Origin: Labilibaculum antarcticum
GTDB taxonomy: Bacteria > Bacteroidota > Bacteroidia > Bacteroidales > Marinifilaceae
Assembly (NCBI RefSeq): GCF_002356295.1
Contig: NZ_AP018042.1
Location: 1,334,361 to 1,398,360 of the forward strand
Reading direction: 5' to 3'
Length of the DNA stretch: 64,000 bases
Shown here: positions 33,584-42,906 of the stretch, piece after piece
How positions within the stretch are numbered: position 1 is the stretch's first letter
How the letters are laid out: each line of letters begins with the position of its first letter
The notes under the pieces: generated by a model
The model's input: the letters and a program-made list of their open reading frames with translations, nothing else
Database searches by the model: none
Told to the model about the DNA's origin: nothing
Translations under genes and position numbers: made by a program

Positions 33584-34873
33584 TTACAATTTTTCAATTA
33601 CCTGTTCCAAACGAATTCCTCTTGATCCTTTAATCAGAATATACTGATTAAGTAGTTCAGCCTTCTCAAGCTCTGTAATCAAGTCGGAAGTGCTCTTAAA
33701 TGTTTTAAACTGTTTGTTCGAATTCACTTCCGTGAACATATCTCCAACCAAAAATACATTTTGCAGATTTCGATCTTGAATCAATTGCAGTAAATCCAAA
33801 TGTTCTTTACGAGAATCAGAGCCCAACTCCAACATGTCACCCAAAATAATGACTTTATTTTTTCGAGACATTCCTGCAAAATTTTCAATTGCAGCCTTCA
33901 TGCTGGTCGGATTCGCATTATATGCATCCAAAAACAAAACGTTTTTCTCAGTTTTCTTCAATTGCGATCGGTTATTGCTTGGCACATACTCCTCCAATGC
34001 TTGCTTTATTTCTATTTCATCAATTTTAAAATATCTTCCCACAGTGACGGCAGCCAATGCATTTTCGAAATTATATGCACCTATCAACTTAGTTTTAATG
34101 TATAATTTCCCAACTGACGATCTAATTTCTATAACCAGATATGGTTCAGCCTGTAGAAATTTTGCCTTAGAAAATGCTTTTTCCGAATTTCCATAGCTAA
34201 TCGTTTCCTGATCATTCAACATTCCAACCAAATAATCATTATCTGCATTTATAAATACCTTTCCTTCGTTCCGATAAAGAAAATCATACAGTTCTTTTTT
34301 TGTTTTTACAACACCTTCAAAAGATCCAAACCCCTCTAAGTGCGCTTTCCCAACATTCGTTATTATTCCATAATTTGGCTCAACAATTTCGCATAACTGC
34401 TGAATCTCTTCAGGATGATTCGCTCCCATTTCCACAATCCCAAATTCGGTATCATCGCTCATCGAAAGCAGCGTTAAGGGAACTCCAATATGATTATTTA
34501 AATTTCCAATTGTAGCTACTGTTCGAAATTTCCGTTTCAAAACTTCATGAACCAATTCTTTTGTGGTGGTTTTCCCATTAGTTCCCGTAATGGCAATAAT
34601 GGGAATATTTAGGTGTCTTCGGTGTTCTCGGGCTAACTTTTGAAGTGTCAACAAAACATCCTCAACCAAAATAAAGCGATCATCTATTGCATATTCTTCT
34701 TCATCGACAATGGCATACTTACAGCCCTTTTCTATTGCGGCCAAAGCAAATTTATTCCCATTAAAATTATCCCCTTTTAAAGCAAAGAAAATTGAATTCG
34801 GAACAATCTTCCTGGTATCTGTTACCACAATTGGATGTTCCTTAAATAGAAGATAAATATTAGACAATTGCAT
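33584..34873 (-). CDS. murF: UDP-N-acetylmuramoyl-tripeptide-D-alanyl-D-alanine ligase
   Basis: This 429-residue Mur ligase catalyses the last cytoplasmic peptide step of the peptidoglycan precursor. The N-terminal domain opens with VVTDTRKIVPNSIFFALKGD, the UDP-MurNAc-binding signature. The ATPase core has ITGTNGKTTTKELVHEVL, then TIGNLNNHIGVPLTLL, VEMGANHPEEI and TNVGKAHLEGFGS. The C-terminal domain has FLDAYNANPTSMKAAIENF and ILGDMLELGSDS. The length is normal. It stands apart from the usual division and cell-wall (mra/dcw) cluster, downstream of gldJ (97 bp, with a terminator between) and upstream of the SMR exporter. Confidence 0.96.
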   Translation of the reverse strand: MQLSNIYLLFKEHPIVVTDTRKIVPNSIFFALKGDNFNGNKFALAAIEKGCKYAIVDEEEYAIDDRFILVEDVLLTLQKLAREHRRHLNIPIIAITGTNGKTTTKELVHEVLKRKFRTVATIGNLNNHIGVPLTLLSMSDDTEFGIVEMGANHPEEIQQLCEIVEPNYGIITNVGKAHLEGFGSFEGVVKTKKELYDFLYRNEGKVFINADNDYLVGMLNDQETISYGNSEKAFSKAKFLQAEPYLVIEIRSSVGKLYIKTKLIGAYNFENALAAVTVGRYFKIDEIEIKQALEEYVPSNNRSQLKKTEKNVLFLDAYNANPTSMKAAIENFAGMSRKNKVIILGDMLELGSDSRKEHLDLLQLIQDRNLQNVFLVGDMFTEVNSNKQFKTFKSTSDLITELEKAELLNQYILIKGSRGIRLEQVIEKL

Positions 34874-34925
34874 TGTGTGTTTTTCTGATTTTGTTCAACG
34901 AACAAAATTAGTAATTTCCAACAAA

Positions 34926-34952
34926 AAACCCCATCCTTTAGAGATGGGGTTT
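34926..34952 (-). terminator. Terminator after gldJ
   Basis: AAACCCCATC (34926-34935) and GATGGGGTTT (34943-34952) form a 10-bp stem with loop CTTTAGA. On the minus strand a TTTTTTGT tract follows. It lies 19 bp past the gldJ stop and separates it from murF. Confidence 0.9.
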
Positions 34953-34970
34953 CAAAATATTTTAAAGTAA

Positions 34971-36488
34971 CTACTTTTGATTTGCAGGATGTCCTACATG
35001 TGTCATTGCACATCTAAATCCTATATCATCACGAGCTTCTTTCTGATTTAAGAATCGACGAGCACTAGGAGACATCCAGAAAGCACGATCTTTCCATGAA
35101 CCTCCCTTGTAAACGCGGGAATCATCGGTTACCATTGAACTGAAATCACTTCCGCCCTGACCTCTGCCTTGAACATACATACGACTTGAACCTGCCGCTT
35201 GATGTTCTGGATTGTTCCAGGTATAATCCGAAACAATACTTGATTCAACATCACCATCGCGATAATTTCTATTATCAGCAGTTTTGTAGTTTTCACGACC
35301 TACTAATTCTTCATCTTTCTGATTTCTATAACGAAGTCTACCTAAACTATCTTTCTCAGCAATATTTCCTTCTTCATCGCGAACAGCAGTTTTAAAAACA
35401 TTACCTCTGTAAGGATTAAAGTCCGAAATATCTTCTGAAGACATAGGACGATAAACATCAGCAACCCATTCACTAACATTACCTGCCATACAATACAAAC
35501 CAAAATCGTTAGGCCAGAATGAATTTACCGGAACCGTAATATCTCCAGCATCATTTAAAGCACCAGCAGTTCCCATATAATCACCACGTCCCCGAACAAA
35601 GTTAGCCATCATCTTACCACGAGATTTTTTGTCATCATTTCTAACCCAATGTCCATTCCAAGGAAAAATCTTACGATCTGTAATTCTTTCATCTTGTGAA
35701 TTTCCAATTAAAGCAGTTGCGGCATATTCCCACTCTGCTTCAGAAGGAAGACGATATTTAGGAAGCAACATACCATCACTCCAACGAACCGATCTTTCCT
35801 CATTATCAGGATTTAAATCTGTAAGATTTTTATTAACAGCACCTTCATACTGTCCCGCTAAATATGATTCTGTATTGAAATTATTTTCATCACGCTGAGT
35901 AGGATCTTCATTCAAGATTCCTCTATCGATAAGGATTCTTTCGTTTACACGATCGGTACGCCATTCGCAAAAGTCTACTGCTTGTTCCCAACTTACACCA
36001 ACTACAGGATATTCTCCATAAGCAGGATGACGAAGGTAATTGTTTACGTAAGGCTCGTTGTAAGCCAGTTCATCGCGCCAAACTAAAGTATCAGGCAGTG
36101 CTTTTCTATAAACCTCAGGGTAAGAAACAAATACCCTCTTAATCCAATGTAAGTATTCTAAATAATCAACATTACGAACCTCTGACTCATCAATATAAAA
36201 AGAAGGAACCGTAACTCTTCTTGGAACATTATTCCAATCATACATCACATCCTGTTGTGTTCTTCCCATAGTAAATGTACCTCCCTGAATAAATTTCAGA
36301 CCAGGACCAGTTTCTTGCTGAAAACCGCTATGATATTCAAAACCTCCATTCTCAGGCTCGTTATAAGCCCAACCTGTGGTTTTCGATTTTTCTCCCTTTC
36401 CTACAAGACTTTTCACTTTCGAACAAGATGGTAAAATCATCAGTGAAATTGCAAAAACAAAGAGAATAATGCTCGATTTTAATTTCAT
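34971..36488 (-). CDS. gldJ: Gliding motility / T9SS lipoprotein GldJ
   Basis: This 505-residue lipoprotein has the signal peptide ILFVFAISLMILPSC, with Cys22 acylated. A formylglycine-generating-enzyme (SUMF1) fold follows, typical of GldJ/GldK (FIQGGTFTMGRTQQDVMYDW, VPSFYIDESEVRNVDYLEYL, YPVVGVSWEQAVDFCEW, YRLPSEAEWEYAA, GNVSEWVADVY, GSWKDRAFWMSPSARRFL, DIGFRCAM). In F. johnsoniae GldJ is an outer-membrane lipoprotein that stabilises GldK and is required for gliding and T9SS secretion. The opening TGWAYNEPENGGFEYHSGF, then QETGPGLKFIQGG, is the GldJ form. The gene is divergent from porU, 362 bp apart, matching the gldJ-porU-porV arrangement reported in F. johnsoniae. A SUMF1-like catalytic role is not expected. 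Confidence 0.93.
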   Translation of the reverse strand: MKLKSSIILFVFAISLMILPSCSKVKSLVGKGEKSKTTGWAYNEPENGGFEYHSGFQQETGPGLKFIQGGTFTMGRTQQDVMYDWNNVPRRVTVPSFYIDESEVRNVDYLEYLHWIKRVFVSYPEVYRKALPDTLVWRDELAYNEPYVNNYLRHPAYGEYPVVGVSWEQAVDFCEWRTDRVNERILIDRGILNEDPTQRDENNFNTESYLAGQYEGAVNKNLTDLNPDNEERSVRWSDGMLLPKYRLPSEAEWEYAATALIGNSQDERITDRKIFPWNGHWVRNDDKKSRGKMMANFVRGRGDYMGTAGALNDAGDITVPVNSFWPNDFGLYCMAGNVSEWVADVYRPMSSEDISDFNPYRGNVFKTAVRDEEGNIAEKDSLGRLRYRNQKDEELVGRENYKTADNRNYRDGDVESSIVSDYTWNNPEHQAAGSSRMYVQGRGQGGSDFSSMVTDDSRVYKGGSWKDRAFWMSPSARRFLNQKEARDDIGFRCAMTHVGHPANQK

Positions 36489-36850
36489 AATAGATTGAAT
36501 GTAGTTTATCTCAAAAATACTTAACTCAACAAATATAACTAAAAGAGTACAGAGTTTATTGTATTTAATTTTACTTTTTTACAAAAATATTTAACATTTA
36601 CAGTGAATAATTCAGTTCCAAAAAAATCATTGATCGCATGTTGCACGACCTCCCAAACAACTCTATAACTCTAACTGTCTGATACAAAACAAACTTTAAA
36701 AAAGCATAAGCTTTAAACCCTAAGAAAAGTCTTCCCTTTATCTTAATCTATTTTCTCGACTTTGTCTTAAGTTTTGCTTATTTTGCATACTTGCAATTCT
36801 CGCAAATTGCCAATTGGTTTAATTTAAACGTAAAATACCTGTAATTATCT
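36489..36850. promoter_or_regulatory. Divergent gldJ/porU control region
   Basis: This 362-bp region has no open frame worth calling. On the minus strand, TATATTTG at 36530-36537 matches the TAnnTTTG -7 box exactly and would start gldJ transcripts about 35 bp before its ATG. On the porU side no exact box was seen, although AT-rich stretches near 36770-36840 could hold one. Confidence 0.45.
36530..36537 (-). promoter_or_regulatory. Candidate -7 box of the gldJ promoter
   Basis: TATATTTG on the minus strand fits the Bacteroidota -7 element TAnnTTTG, with a 5' leader of about 35 nt. No convincing -33 TTG at the standard distance was found. Confidence 0.45.
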
Positions 36851-39800
36851 ATGCGTTATCTGGTAATATTGTTATTCTCCCTTATTAGCGTTAGTTTATT
36901 TTCACAAACTACAACTCCAGTTAATTTGAATTGGACAGAAAATTTAATTGTCTATCCCAATGGAGAAAAAATTAACACCCTAACTTTTACAGGAGCTTCA
37001 TTAGATGAGCATAACTCTTGGCTACCAGAATATTCATACCTTCAATTAACAGGTTCAACCAACCAAATATTCACCGTTGAGTTATTTGATACGGAATTTG
37101 AATTGTTAAGTTCCACTGAAAGGCAAGTTTTACGAAATAAAACAATTTCTAATAGCATAAACCCCTCAGTTCAATCGGTTAGTATTCGAAAACAAAACTA
37201 CCTGCAAGTTAAATTCATTCCCATTCGCAAGAATTCATTAACGGGACAATATGAAAAACTCATTCGATTCTCTCTGAAGTTTCAGAGAAAAAGCCAGCCT
37301 AAATCTGTAAAACAATCAAAATCTTACCTCACCAGCTCTGTTCTTCAATCAGGAAAATGGGTGAAAATTGCAGTTAACACATCAGCAGTGCATAAAATTA
37401 CCTACTCCCAATTAATTGATATGGGAATTTCCAATCCGGAAAACATCCGGGTTTATGGTTCGGGTGGTGGAATGCTTCCAAAGATGAACTCGGAAAACAG
37501 CATCGATGATTTACCAAACAATTCCATTTACATGGATAAGGGAACTGACGGTATTTTTAATTCTGGTGATTTCATACTTTTTTATGCCAAAGGACCAAGA
37601 TCATGGAAATTTGATGAAATCTCCAATGAATTTGTTCACGAAAATCATCTCTACTCTGATTTCTCTCACTATTTTCTTACTTCTGATATGGGAAGTCCAA
37701 CTCTCATTCAATCGGTAAGCTCTTTGCCTTCTTCCAATATTACCGTTTCCGGATTTGATGATTATGCTGTATTTGATCAGGACGACACCAATCTTTTGGA
37801 GAGTGGCAGACTTTGGCTTGGCAGTACTTTCGATGTTACAACAAATTATTCGTTCAATTTTTCTTTCCCTAATCTAAAAACTGGGGAACCTGTTTTAGTG
37901 AGCACTAATTTGGTGGCCAGATCATCATCCGCAACAAAATTCACACTGCTTTCCGGAACAAGTTCAATTGGCGAAATAGAAATTCCGGCGGTTAATACGG
38001 GAAGCTATACAGCAAGTTATGCTTCCAATATCGAACAAGTATTCAATAATTTCACACCTTCCTCGTCTAATTTTGAATTAAGTCTGGACTATGAGAAAAG
38101 TTCTGCTTCATCAAAAGGATGGCTGAATTTTATTCGTGTAAACGCCAGACGAAATTTACTTTTCACGGGCGATCAAATGGCATTTAGAGATTCTAAAACT
38201 ATAGGTGCTGCCAACAAGGCACAATTCGACCTCCAAAACACGAATAACCAGACTCTAATCTGGGATATTACGAATCCTCAATCTATTAAATCATTATCTG
38301 CTGATTTCAGTAACAACACAAGTTCATTTATAGTAGACGCCAGTATTTTGAGAGAATATATTGCCTGTGACCCAAAAGGTAATTTCCCAACTCCTAGCGT
38401 GATCGGTTCGGTTCAAAATCAAAACCTGCATGCTTTGGACCAAACGGATATGTTGATAATTAGCCCTTCAAAATTTCTATCACAAGCTAGTCAAATTGCA
38501 GATTTTCATAAATCCAAGGATAATTTAAAAGTAACTGTTGTTAATCCTGAAGATATCTACAACGAATTTTCCTCAGGTTCTCCTGATGTTAGTGCTATTC
38601 GTAATTTCGTGAAAATGTTTTACGATCGATCAACAGACGAATCCGATATGCCTAAATATCTTTTACTTTTTGGTGATGGTTCCTTTGACAACAAATCCGA
38701 TCGGGAAAACAACACCAAGCAAATTCTCACCTATCAGTCTGAAAATTCTTTAATTCCCACCCAGTCTTTTGTTACGGATGATTTCTTCGGCCTGCTTGAT
38801 GATGATGAAGGAGAAGCTTCGGGAATGGTAGATCTTGGAATTGGCCGCTTTCCTGTGAACACCACCGAGGAAGCGCAAATTGTCACAAATAAAATTTTAA
38901 ACTACAACAATTCAGAATGGGGAGACTGGCGAAGCATGGTCTGTTTTATTGGCGATGACGAAGACAATAGCACACATATGAGAGATGCCAACAAATTAGC
39001 GGTGCAGGTGGAAACAGATTATCCAGAATATAAAATCAAACGCATCTTTCTCGATGACTATGAACAAATTACCAGTTCTGCCGGACAGGAATATCCTGAT
39101 GTAAATCTGGAAATCAGCGCAAGCGTAAACAAAGGAAGCCTGATTATGAATTACACTGGCCATGGTAATGAGAACGGGCTGGCACATGAGCAAATATTAA
39201 TGCTCGACGATATTTTAAGCTGGAAAAATCCTACTAAGCTTCCTTTATTCATGACTGCTACTTGCGAATTCAGTCGTTTCGATAATTACAAAAAACTATC
39301 ATCTGGAGAAATGATTCTTCTTCGTGATAACGGCGGTGGCATAGGTCTATTCACCACAACTCGTTTGGTTTTCTCCTCACCCAATTTCAGTTTGAACCAA
39401 AATTTTTATCATCATGTATTTGATCTCGACTCTGAAGGAAAGCATCTTTGCCTAGGAGACATCATGAGAAAAACGAAAAATGAAACCGGATCGGGAATCA
39501 ACAAAAGGAATTTTACTCTTTTAGGAGATCCGGCTCTTCGACTGAATTACCCAACTCATTCGGCCAAAACAATACAGATTAACAATGTAGATATCAGCCA
39601 GCCAACAGACACTTTAAAAGCATTGAGTAAGGTTCAAATTTCTGGTCAGATAATTGCAAACACAGGTGAGAAACTGAATGATTTTTCAGGAACGGTTTTC
39701 TCAACAGTATATGACAAAGCAACAACTAAATCCACTCGGGGAAATGATGAGAATCCATTTGAGTATACAGTCCAAAACAGTATCCTTTTCAAAGGAAAAG

Positions 39801-40630
39801 CCAGTGTTACCAATGGTGATTTTAATTTTAGCTTTTTTGTTCCAAAAGACATCAATTATCAATATGGAAATGGTAAAATTTCCTATTATGCCAACAGCAT
39901 GAACTCAGATGCATTCGGATACACCAATAGTATTGTGGTTGGAGGAACAAATCCGAATGCAGATAATGATAAAATTGGTCCTGAAATTGAACTTTACATG
40001 GACGATGAGCAATTCACTCCAGGAGGAATGACTAGCTCGTCTCCCCTGTTGTTAGCTATTGTACAGGACTCCAGTGGCATAAATACCGTTGGTAATTCCA
40101 TTGGGCATGATATTATTGCCGTTTTGGATCAAAAAACAGATCAGCCGTATGAATTAAACGATTCCTATGAATCCGAATTAGATAATTATCAAAAAGGAAA
40201 AATTAGCTACCGCCTTTCGGATTTAGAAACAGGCGAACATGAAATTCAAATCAAAGTTTGGGACAATGTAAATAATTCATCGGAAAATGTGCTCGAATTT
40301 ATTGTCGCAGATAATGCCGATCTTATTCTGAAACATGTACTAAACTATCCAAACCCATTTACAACCAACACGGGTTTCTATTTTGAACACAATCAAGCCT
40401 CCAGAGAACTAGATGTTTTGATTCAAATACTCACCGTATCAGGAAAATTAATTAAGACTATTGAAACCACTGTAAATTCGGCGGGAAATCGTGTTGGACC
40501 AATTCAATGGGACGGGAAAGATGATTTTGGCAATTCCATTGGTCGTGGAGTTTACTTCTATCGTGTAAAGGTTAGGGCCGATGATGGAAAAGTGGTGAAT
40601 AAATTTCAAAAATTAGTGATCCTAAAATAA
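36851..40630 (+). CDS. porU: Type IX secretion C-terminal signal peptidase PorU
   Basis: This 1259-residue gingipain-family (C25) cysteine peptidase has a signal peptide ending SVSLFSQ. PorU removes the C-terminal signal of T9SS cargo at the cell surface and helps attach it to lipopolysaccharide. The catalytic region shows YLLLFGDGSFDNKS, the His in IMNYTGHGNENGLAHEQ (near residue 770) and the Cys in LFMTATCEFSRFDNYK (near residue 805). The tail (LNYPNPFTTNTGFYFEHNQ ... GRGVYFYRVKV) resembles a type A sorting domain, as is usual for PorU. porV follows 57 bp later on the same strand, so porU, porV and ispF form an apparent operon. Confidence 0.94.
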   Translation: MRYLVILLFSLISVSLFSQTTTPVNLNWTENLIVYPNGEKINTLTFTGASLDEHNSWLPEYSYLQLTGSTNQIFTVELFDTEFELLSSTERQVLRNKTISNSINPSVQSVSIRKQNYLQVKFIPIRKNSLTGQYEKLIRFSLKFQRKSQPKSVKQSKSYLTSSVLQSGKWVKIAVNTSAVHKITYSQLIDMGISNPENIRVYGSGGGMLPKMNSENSIDDLPNNSIYMDKGTDGIFNSGDFILFYAKGPRSWKFDEISNEFVHENHLYSDFSHYFLTSDMGSPTLIQSVSSLPSSNITVSGFDDYAVFDQDDTNLLESGRLWLGSTFDVTTNYSFNFSFPNLKTGEPVLVSTNLVARSSSATKFTLLSGTSSIGEIEIPAVNTGSYTASYASNIEQVFNNFTPSSSNFELSLDYEKSSASSKGWLNFIRVNARRNLLFTGDQMAFRDSKTIGAANKAQFDLQNTNNQTLIWDITNPQSIKSLSADFSNNTSSFIVDASILREYIACDPKGNFPTPSVIGSVQNQNLHALDQTDMLIISPSKFLSQASQIADFHKSKDNLKVTVVNPEDIYNEFSSGSPDVSAIRNFVKMFYDRSTDESDMPKYLLLFGDGSFDNKSDRENNTKQILTYQSENSLIPTQSFVTDDFFGLLDDDEGEASGMVDLGIGRFPVNTTEEAQIVTNKILNYNNSEWGDWRSMVCFIGDDEDNSTHMRDANKLAVQVETDYPEYKIKRIFLDDYEQITSSAGQEYPDVNLEISASVNKGSLIMNYTGHGNENGLAHEQILMLDDILSWKNPTKLPLFMTATCEFSRFDNYKKLSSGEMILLRDNGGGIGLFTTTRLVFSSPNFSLNQNFYHHVFDLDSEGKHLCLGDIMRKTKNETGSGINKRNFTLLGDPALRLNYPTHSAKTIQINNVDISQPTDTLKALSKVQISGQIIANTGEKLNDFSGTVFSTVYDKATTKSTRGNDENPFEYTVQNSILFKGKASVTNGDFNFSFFVPKDINYQYGNGKISYYANSMNSDAFGYTNSIVVGGTNPNADNDKIGPEIELYMDDEQFTPGGMTSSSPLLLAIVQDSSGINTVGNSIGHDIIAVLDQKTDQPYELNDSYESELDNYQKGKISYRLSDLETGEHEIQIKVWDNVNNSSENVLEFIVADNADLILKHVLNYPNPFTTNTGFYFEHNQASRELDVLIQILTVSGKLIKTIETTVNSAGNRVGPIQWDGKDDFGNSIGRGVYFYRVKVRADDGKVVNKFQKLVILK

Positions 40631-40658
40631 TAAAAGCCAAGTTTGACAGTTTATTGAA

Positions 40659-40666
40659 TATATTTG
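40659..40666 (+). promoter_or_regulatory. Candidate internal promoter box of porV
   Basis: TATATTTG matches TAnnTTTG exactly and lies 21 bp before the ATG at 40688. It overlaps the TTG that would be the start of a longer frame, which argues for the ATG. A TTG lies only 13 bp upstream, too close for a standard -33, so this stays tentative. Confidence 0.35.
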
Positions 40667-40687
40667 CAGACCATTACATATACTATT

Positions 40688-41866
40688 ATGAATCAAAAGC
40701 TAACTCTAATCACAAGCCTGCTAGCCATTTTGTTATTTACAAACATGGAAACTAGCTGGGCACAAAGCTCAACATCAGGGGCCAATTACATTTCGACGGC
40801 CGTTCCTTTCCTAACAATTACACCGGATTCACGCGCAGGTGCGATGGGTGATGTTGGTGTTGCGACATCGCCTGATGCTAATTCGATGCATTGGAATCCG
40901 GCAAAATTTGCCATGATTGATGGCAACTATGGAGTGGCAGCATCCTATACTCCTTGGTTAAGAGACTTGGTTGAAGACATGAGCCTTGCCTATTTAACCG
41001 GATACTATCGTTTGGATAAGAATCAGGTAATTGCTTCTTCTCTTCGATATTTTACTTTGGGTGAAATAATCTTTTTAGAAAGCCAGGACGCAACACCTAT
41101 ATCAAGAAACCCAAACGAGTGGGCTTTTGATATTGCCTATTCAAGAAGATTAACCGATAATATATCAGGAGCTATAGCATTTAGGTACATACGCTCGGAT
41201 CTTACCCAAGCTCAATATGTTGCAGGAGTTGAAACGCAGGCTGGTAATGCATTCGCAGCTGATATTTCCGTTTACTATCAAAAAGAATTTACAAGGAATC
41301 GAAAAGATATGGTATGGTCATGGGGCCTTAATATCTCAAACATCGGTTCTAAAATCAGCTATACCACCGATGATGAGAAAGAATTTATTCCTACAAATCT
41401 TAGATTTGGTTCTGCCCTTAAATTTGAACTGGATCAATATAATTCACTTACAATTGCTGCCGATTTCAATAAATTATTAGTTCCAACCCCAGCAAATGGT
41501 TCTCTTCAGAATGGTGAGGATGACGGAACTGTTATTGTTGGCGGTCAAACTTCCAATAAATCTGTTATGAGTGGCATTTTCGGTTCATTTTCTGATGCTC
41601 CAGGCGGAATGAGTGAGGAATTTAAAGAAATGACCTGGTCACTGGGATTTGAATATTGGTATCAAAATCAATTTGCTTTACGCGCAGGTTACTATTATGA
41701 GAACGAAGAAAAAGGAAATAGAAAATATTATACTGCCGGTTTAGGAGTGAAACTAAACATGTTTGATTTGGATTTTTCGTACTTGATTCCTTCAACTCAA
41801 AATAATCCTCTAAAGAATACTTTGCGCTTCACAATTACCGCAAATATTGATAAAATTGTAAAATAA
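40688..41866 (+). CDS. porV: T9SS outer-membrane protein PorV (LptO family)
   Basis: The ATG at 40688 gives a 392-residue protein with a good signal peptide (LTLITSLLAILLFTNMETSWAQ). An in-frame TTG at 40664 would only add residues that spoil it. The mature protein starts with ISTAVPFLTITPDSRAGAMG, then DVGVATSPDANSMHWNPAKF, the FadL-like PorV/PorQ opening. Beta-barrel strands follow to the end (LRFTITANIDKIVK). PorV shuttles folded cargo from the SprA translocon to PorU. It sits between porU and ispF, one base before the ispF ATG. Confidence 0.95.
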   Translation: MNQKLTLITSLLAILLFTNMETSWAQSSTSGANYISTAVPFLTITPDSRAGAMGDVGVATSPDANSMHWNPAKFAMIDGNYGVAASYTPWLRDLVEDMSLAYLTGYYRLDKNQVIASSLRYFTLGEIIFLESQDATPISRNPNEWAFDIAYSRRLTDNISGAIAFRYIRSDLTQAQYVAGVETQAGNAFAADISVYYQKEFTRNRKDMVWSWGLNISNIGSKISYTTDDEKEFIPTNLRFGSALKFELDQYNSLTIAADFNKLLVPTPANGSLQNGEDDGTVIVGGQTSNKSVMSGIFGSFSDAPGGMSEEFKEMTWSLGFEYWYQNQFALRAGYYYENEEKGNRKYYTAGLGVKLNMFDLDFSYLIPSTQNNPLKNTLRFTITANIDKIVK

Positions 41867-41867
41867 G

Positions 41868-42347
41868 ATGAAGATTAGAGTAGGATTTGGTTACGATGTT
41901 CATCAATTAGCCGAAGGTGAAGAGTTTTGGCTCGGAGGCATCCAATTAACGCACAGTAAAGGTTGCGTTGCCCATTCAGATGGTGATGTTTTAATTCATG
42001 CTATTTGCGACGCACTGCTCGGCGCCTCCAACTTGCGTGACATTGGTTTTCATTTCCCTGATACATCAAGTGACTTTAAGAACATCGACAGTAAAATCCT
42101 TTTGAAGAAAACGGTTAAACTAATCACCGACAAAGGATTTTCAATTGGAAATATTGATGCAACAATAGCCTTGCAGCAACCTAAAATAAAGCCTTTAATT
42201 CCTGAAATGCAAAAGGTGCTTTCGGATGTAATGGAGATTGATTTAGAAGATTTGGCGATAAAAGCAACAACAACGGAAAAACTTGGTTTTGTTGGCACCG
42301 AAGATGGCATTGCCGCTTATGCTACCGTTTTAATCCAAAAATTATAA
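41868..42347 (+). CDS. ispF: 2-C-methyl-D-erythritol 2,4-cyclodiphosphate synthase
   Basis: This 159-residue trimeric enzyme of the MEP isoprenoid pathway makes MECDP and releases CMP. Family motifs are RVGFGYDVHQL (Zn ligands Asp and His), FWLGGIQLTHSKGCVAHSDG, HSDGDVLIHAICDALLGA, DIGFHFPDTSS and, at the C-terminus, IKATTTEKLGFVGTEDGIAA. Its ATG lies one base after the porV stop, so it is co-transcribed with the T9SS genes; that linkage is positional only. A strong terminator follows. Confidence 0.97.
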   Translation: MKIRVGFGYDVHQLAEGEEFWLGGIQLTHSKGCVAHSDGDVLIHAICDALLGASNLRDIGFHFPDTSSDFKNIDSKILLKKTVKLITDKGFSIGNIDATIALQQPKIKPLIPEMQKVLSDVMEIDLEDLAIKATTTEKLGFVGTEDGIAAYATVLIQKL

Positions 42348-42369
42348 TACTCAGTAATTTTAATTAGTT

Positions 42370-42408
42370 AAAAACCTTCCATGAAGTAATTTCAGGAAGG
42401 TTTTTTTT
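42370..42408 (+). terminator. Terminator after ispF
   Basis: AAAAACCTTCC (42370-42380) pairs with GGAAGGTTTTT (42395-42405), and TGAA/TTCA pair inside around GTAAT after a bulged A. Eight T's start at 42401. It lies 23 bp past the stop. Confidence 0.93.
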
Positions 42409-42443
42409 GTGAAAAATAAATTAGCATTATCGCCAATTGCTAT

Positions 42444-42472
42444 TTGATAATTTCCCCATTTTGCTATATTTG
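42444..42472 (+). promoter_or_regulatory. Promoter of the CoA-binding protein gene
   Basis: TTG at 42444-42446 and TATATTTG at 42465-42472 are separated by 18 bp, matching the Bacteroidota -33/-7 promoter. The expected leader is about 30 nt before the ATG at 42510. Confidence 0.65.
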
Positions 42473-42509
42473 TTGTATATAGATATATAAATACTTAATT
42501 CGCTCCAAA

Positions 42510-42869
42510 ATGAGAAAGACAGTTGTTATTGGTGCCAGCTTAAACGAGGAAAGATATTCAAATCAATGTGTGCGTTTGCTGCGGGAAAATGATATCGAAA
42601 CCATTGCTGTTGGAAACCAAGAAGGTGAAATTGCAGATGTTAAAATAATTGTAGGCCAGCCTTTTGCAGACAAAGTTGAAACTGTTGCTGTTTACCTATC
42701 TCCAAAAAATCAAGAATCGTATATCGATTACATAATAGGTTTGAAACCGGAAAGAATCTTATTTCCTCCGGGAACAGAAAATCCAGTTTTCTATCGAAAA
42801 GCAAATGCTTTAGGCATAGAAACAGAAGAAGCATGTCCTTTGGTAATGCTTCGTACCGGAGTTTATTAG
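42510..42869 (+). CDS. CoA-binding domain protein (YccU-like)
   Basis: This 119-residue Rossmann-fold protein opens KTVVIGASLNEERYSNQCVR, followed by the CoA-binding-type VYLSPKNQESYIDYIIGLKP, then ILFPPGTENPVFYRKA and EEACPLVML. It is a stand-alone CoA-binding domain like YccU, whose substrate and role are not settled. It has its own promoter and ends 37 bp from the convergent thioredoxin-like gene. No clear terminator separates them. Confidence 0.88.
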   Translation: MRKTVVIGASLNEERYSNQCVRLLRENDIETIAVGNQEGEIADVKIIVGQPFADKVETVAVYLSPKNQESYIDYIIGLKPERILFPPGTENPVFYRKANALGIETEEACPLVMLRTGVY

Positions 42870-42906
42870 TCGACTAACAGAAGAGAGACACCGCAATCAG
42901 CGTGTT

